A DNA stretch of 64,000 nucleotides from positions 868,001 to 932,000 of the forward strand of contig NZ_CP098325.1 of the NCBI RefSeq assembly GCF_023639785.1, written 5' to 3'. This stretch comes from Leclercia adecarboxylata. GTDB taxonomy: Bacteria; Pseudomonadota; Gammaproteobacteria; Enterobacterales; Enterobacteriaceae. Shown here piece after piece: positions 61,164 to 64,000 of the stretch. The translations under genes were made by a program, and so were the position numbers. Positions within the stretch are counted from its first letter, which is position 1. Each line of letters opens with the position of its first letter. The notes beneath the pieces are model-generated. The model was not told the DNA's origin. It made no database searches and saw nothing but the letters and a program-made list of their open reading frames with translations.

Positions 61164-62195
61164 TTATTTACCCATCTTCACGTCGCTGACCCACTTGTTG
61201 ATCAGCGCCTTACGCACGTCCGTTGAGCCGTACTTGTCCATGTCGTAGCTAATCAGCTTCAGATCATCCAGCTTCAGCGAGTTCGGGGAGGTCTCGGCGG
61301 TGGTGTTGGTCAGGATCTGATAGGACTTGCCCTGCTTCCATGCCAGCTCCTGCGCCTCTTTCGACAGCACCCAGTCCACGAACAGCTTCGCGTTCTCTTC
61401 GTTACGCGCGCCCTTCAGGATGCTGACGCCGCCAATCTCATACCCGGTGCCTTCGCACGGGGAGATCAGCTCCAGCGGGGCGCCCTGCTCTTTTTCCAGC
61501 GAGTAGTCGTGCAGGAAGCCAATACCGATGGCCGTTTCACCGCGGGCGGCGTTACGCGCCGGGGCGATGCCGGATTTGGTGTACTGGGAGACGTTGCCGT
61601 TCAGCTGTTTCAGGTAGTCGAAGGCCTGATCTTCCCCCCACAGCTGCACGAAGGTGGCCAGCGCGGTGTAGGCGGTGCCGGAGCTCTGCGGATCGGCAAT
61701 CTGGATCTCGCCCTTGTACTCCGGTTTGGTCAGATCTTTCCAGCACTGCGGCACCGGCAGGTTCTTCTCTTTCAGGCGCTGGGTGTTGACGCCAAAGCCC
61801 AGGATGCCGACGTAGACCGCGGAGGAGAGGTTGCCCTTCACCTTCGCCGGGTCGCGGAATTTCTCCATGATCTGCTCAAGGTTTTTCGATTTATACGGCT
61901 GCAGCAGCCCCATTTCACCGGCCTGAGACTGCGGATCCAGGGTGCCGCCGTACCAGACGTCGGCCTGCGGGTTTTTCTTCTCGGCGTCCACTTTCGCCAG
62001 CGTGCTGCCGGAGCCGTTGCGGATAAACGAGGTTTTGACGTCGTACTTATCGCCAAACGCTTTGGTTTCGGCTTCGCACATTTCGTTGGTGGCGCTGCAG
62101 TAAACCACCAGACGGCCTTTGGCCTGTGCGGCACCGGTTAAGGTGGCCAGCGCGATCCCGGAAGCAATGAGGGTAGAGAGAAGCGTTGTTTTCAT
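61164..62195 (-). CDS. afuA: Periplasmic sugar-phosphate-binding protein
   Basis: A 343-residue periplasmic binding protein with a signal peptide (1-25, cleavage GAAQA|KGRL) and the family start LVVYCSATNEMCEAETKAF. It corresponds to AfuA of enteric pathogens, which binds glucose 6-phosphate and related sugar phosphates. Four cysteines in the mature protein may form disulfides. It starts 13 bases after the uhpC-like stop, so sensor and importer genes are probably cotranscribed. Confidence 0.9.
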   Translation of the reverse strand: MKTTLLSTLIASGIALATLTGAAQAKGRLVVYCSATNEMCEAETKAFGDKYDVKTSFIRNGSGSTLAKVDAEKKNPQADVWYGGTLDPQSQAGEMGLLQPYKSKNLEQIMEKFRDPAKVKGNLSSAVYVGILGFGVNTQRLKEKNLPVPQCWKDLTKPEYKGEIQIADPQSSGTAYTALATFVQLWGEDQAFDYLKQLNGNVSQYTKSGIAPARNAARGETAIGIGFLHDYSLEKEQGAPLELISPCEGTGYEIGGVSILKGARNEENAKLFVDWVLSKEAQELAWKQGKSYQILTNTTAETSPNSLKLDDLKLISYDMDKYGSTDVRKALINKWVSDVKMGK

Positions 62196-62208
62196 TATTC
62201 AGCCCTTG

Positions 62209-63510
62209 TTATGACGTTATGTGACTGCGAGAAGCGGTGATGCCCGCCATCAGCAGGGGCATCAGGAGTAAACCCATCAGTACGGCGGCGATGGAGAGCA
62301 AACTGAACATCCCCGACCAGCCGTAGCGTTCGATAACCTGCGACAGCGGCCACCCGGCCAGCGCGGCCCCCAGATAAGCGAACACGCCAAGAAAACCGGT
62401 AATCGAGCCTGCTGCCTGCTTGTGTCCGCACTCCACGGCGGCAAGGCCGATGAGCATCTGCGGACCAAAAACAAAAAATCCCACCGTAAAAAAGCACATC
62501 GCCAGCAGGGCGTAGTGGTGAACCGGGGCCAGCCACAGGGCGGCGACCGACACCATCAGCCCCAGCGTGAACAGCAAAATCATCGGCGCCCGCTGGCCGC
62601 TGAACAGCAGATCCGACCCCCATCCGGCGAACAGCGCGCCGAGCAGGCCGCCGACCTCAAACAGCATCACCGTGGCGTTGGCGCTCAGCAGGTTCACCCC
62701 GTGGCTCTCCGCCAGCCAGATGTTGCCCCAGTCGTTGAGGGCGATGCGGATCAGATAGACCAGCACATAGGAGGCCCCGAGCAGCCAGATCATCGGGTTC
62801 TGCAGCATGGTGGTGCGTAACATCTGCCACAGCCCCATCGGCGGGCTTTGCTGCTCCTGGCGCAGTTCCAGCGGATCGCTGCGCCACTCCCCGACCGTCG
62901 GCAGACCCTCTTCCTGCGGTGTGCCCCGCAGTTGTGTGGTCAGCCACAGGCCGAGCACGATACTGATGATCCCCGGTGTCAGCATCGCTGCCTGCCAGCC
63001 CCAGCGATGGGCGGCGAAGGCACAGATCAGCGGAATAATGGCTCCGCCGATATTGATAGAGGTGTTCCAGCATCCCCACCAGAAGCCGCGCTCGTTACGC
63101 GAGTACCAGTGGGTAAGCAACCTGGCGCAGGGCGGCCAGCCCCATCCCTGAAAGAAGCCGTTCAGCGTCCAGATAAACAGCAGCAGCGCCAGGGAGTCGC
63201 CGAAGGCGAACAGCACGTTCAGCACCCCGGTCGCCATCAGGCCAATGCCCATAAACGCCCGCTGGCCTTTACTGTCATGCCACAGTCCGGCGGCAAATTT
63301 CGACAGGCCGTAGCTCAGGTAAAACAGCGATCCGATCAGGCCGATATCGCTCTTGCTCAGCCCCAGATCCAGCTGCAACGCGGGCAGCACGGTATTGAGG
63401 CTTTTACGCGTCAGGTAGAACGCGGCGTAGCCAATGACCATGCAGAGCAGCAGTCGCGGGCGCAGTGTCCGATAGCGTTGGGTAACCTGTTCAGCTGACA
63501 GTGCGGGCAT
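62209..63510 (-). CDS. uhpC: UhpC-like sugar-phosphate sensor of the MFS (OPA) family
   Basis: A 433-residue membrane protein with about 12 helices of the organophosphate:phosphate antiporter family. GYAAFYLTRKSLNTVLPALQ (near 25-44), FFQGWGWPPCARLL and FVFGPQMLIGLAAVECGHKQAAGS match UhpC and UhpT; order with a UhpB-like kinase points to the sensor UhpC. The start at 63510 (MPALSAEQV) follows GGAGAA; the longer frame to 63636 has no ribosome site. It may also transport, which cannot be excluded. Confidence 0.85.
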   Translation of the reverse strand: MPALSAEQVTQRYRTLRPRLLLCMVIGYAAFYLTRKSLNTVLPALQLDLGLSKSDIGLIGSLFYLSYGLSKFAAGLWHDSKGQRAFMGIGLMATGVLNVLFAFGDSLALLLFIWTLNGFFQGWGWPPCARLLTHWYSRNERGFWWGCWNTSINIGGAIIPLICAFAAHRWGWQAAMLTPGIISIVLGLWLTTQLRGTPQEEGLPTVGEWRSDPLELRQEQQSPPMGLWQMLRTTMLQNPMIWLLGASYVLVYLIRIALNDWGNIWLAESHGVNLLSANATVMLFEVGGLLGALFAGWGSDLLFSGQRAPMILLFTLGLMVSVAALWLAPVHHYALLAMCFFTVGFFVFGPQMLIGLAAVECGHKQAAGSITGFLGVFAYLGAALAGWPLSQVIERYGWSGMFSLLSIAAVLMGLLLMPLLMAGITASRSHITS

Positions 63511-63595
63511 GGCGTTCTCCATTTGCAATGACTGTATGAAAGCGCGACGAAAAAGGGATGAGAGAAAGTCTGGCGTGACTAAGACTTTTTCCTGG

Positions 63596-64000
63596 TTAGC
63601 GGTGTGTTTGTTGCAAAACTGTGGGCAGGTTAACAATTACGCGCGTGCCGCCCTGCGACTCCAGGGTGAACTCGCCGCCCAGGGCATGGACCCGCTCGCG
63701 CATCCCCTGGATGCCGAAGCCGGAGTTCTGCTGCGTGCTGATGCCGCTGCCGTTATCTTTTACCTCCAGGCGCAGCCGGTTATGGTGCTCACAGAGCAGA
63801 ACGCTGACCTCGCTGGCGTTGGCGTGTTTGCTGACGTTATTCAGCAATTCCTGAAGTAATCGATAGAGGGTGAACACCAGGGTTTCGCTCTGGGGCGGCG
63901 CGCTGAGCCGGTAATCAAACCGGCACTGAATGCCGCGCTCGGCAAAGGCGAACTCGTTTACCAGATGGTGTAGCGCCTCGTTTAAGGAGAGTTCGTCCAG
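63596..64000 (-). CDS. uhpB: UhpB-like sensor histidine kinase, C-terminal part (runs off the window)
   Basis: The last 134 codons of a NarL-family histidine kinase; the 5' part lies beyond 64000 and the frame is open to the window end. The HATPase domain is clear: TLYRLLQELLNNVSKHANAS (N box), DNGSGI (G1 box) and GFGIQGMRERVHALGG (G2 box). It matches UhpB, which with UhpC senses external glucose 6-phosphate. It lies 85 bases upstream of the uhpC-like gene. A UhpA-type response regulator would be expected just outside the window. Confidence 0.85.
   Translation of the reverse strand: MDELSLNEALHHLVNEFAFAERGIQCRFDYRLSAPPQSETLVFTLYRLLQELLNNVSKHANASEVSVLLCEHHNRLRLEVKDNGSGISTQQNSGFGIQGMRERVHALGGEFTLESQGGTRVIVNLPTVLQQTHR

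Overview
The window is chromosomal DNA of an enterobacterium (order Enterobacterales, family Enterobacteriaceae). From 1 to about 37.8 kb the gene order is that of the Escherichia coli rrnH-to-thrW segment: rrlH-rrfH-aspU, dkgB, yafC, yafD, yafE, mltD, gloB, yafS, rnhA/dnaQ, aspV, yafV, fadE, gmhA, yafJ, yafK, dinB, pepD, gpt, frsA, crl, phoE, proBA, thrW. It is not E. coli itself. A complete Na+-translocating NADH:quinone reductase operon (nqrABCDEF-nqrM) lies between yafK and dinB, a layout I associate with the Klebsiella/Enterobacter/Lelliottia/Leclercia/Kluyvera side of the family, and an MFS exporter gene sits between yafC and yafD. I cannot name the genus from the sequence alone.

Region by region: 1-2.5 kb is the 3' part of an rRNA operon (23S, 5S, tRNA-Asp). 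2.6-17 kb is housekeeping: aldo-keto reductase, regulator and exporter, endonuclease-like YafD, methyltransferases, lytic transglycosylase MltD, glyoxalase II, RNase HI, the DNA polymerase III proofreading subunit, a second identical tRNA-Asp, a cytochrome b561, omega-amidase YafV, acyl-CoA dehydrogenase FadE and the LPS heptose enzyme GmhA. 17-31.4 kb holds YafJ, the L,D-transpeptidase-fold YafK, the Nqr sodium pump, a GDPD-like secreted protein with a degraded active site, SOS polymerase IV, PepD, Gpt, FrsA and Crl. 31.4-38.2 kb holds the phosphate-starvation porin PhoE, proline biosynthesis genes proBA, a bifunctional GGDEF-EAL protein and tRNA-Thr(CGU).

Downstream of thrW the window becomes accessory and mosaic. 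It contains an AT-rich patch with an unknown three-helix membrane protein; the periplasmic aldehyde oxidoreductase operon paoABCD; an orphan HicB-like protein; an unknown 340-residue protein; a GH15 glycosidase; a Bor/Iss-type lipoprotein; DUF1294 and GNAT proteins; an orphan HigA-type repressor with a palindromic operator and no toxin; a diguanylate cyclase; an AI-2E-family transporter; the S-methylmethionine recycling genes mmuPM behind probable MetJ boxes; a three-gene AT-rich type VI secretion cassette (metallopeptidase, lipoprotein, Hcp); and finally a minus-strand run uhpB-like/uhpC-like/afuA/afuB/afuC for sensing and importing sugar phosphates. The order mmuP-mmuM-afuC-afuB is also found, in decayed form, in the CP4-6 region next to thrW in E. 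coli K-12, so this window looks like an intact version of that neighbourhood.

The most interesting items are the T6SS cassette bracketed by oppositely oriented copies of a palindromic repeat; the physical linkage of a Uhp-type sensor pair to a sugar-phosphate ABC importer; two unannotated short ORFs (33 codons coupled by ATGA to nqrA; 29 codons with a perfect Shine-Dalgarno upstream of mmuP); a secreted GDPD-like protein lacking several catalytic residues; and two antitoxin-like genes without partners. No CRISPR array, complete prophage or intact insertion sequence was seen.
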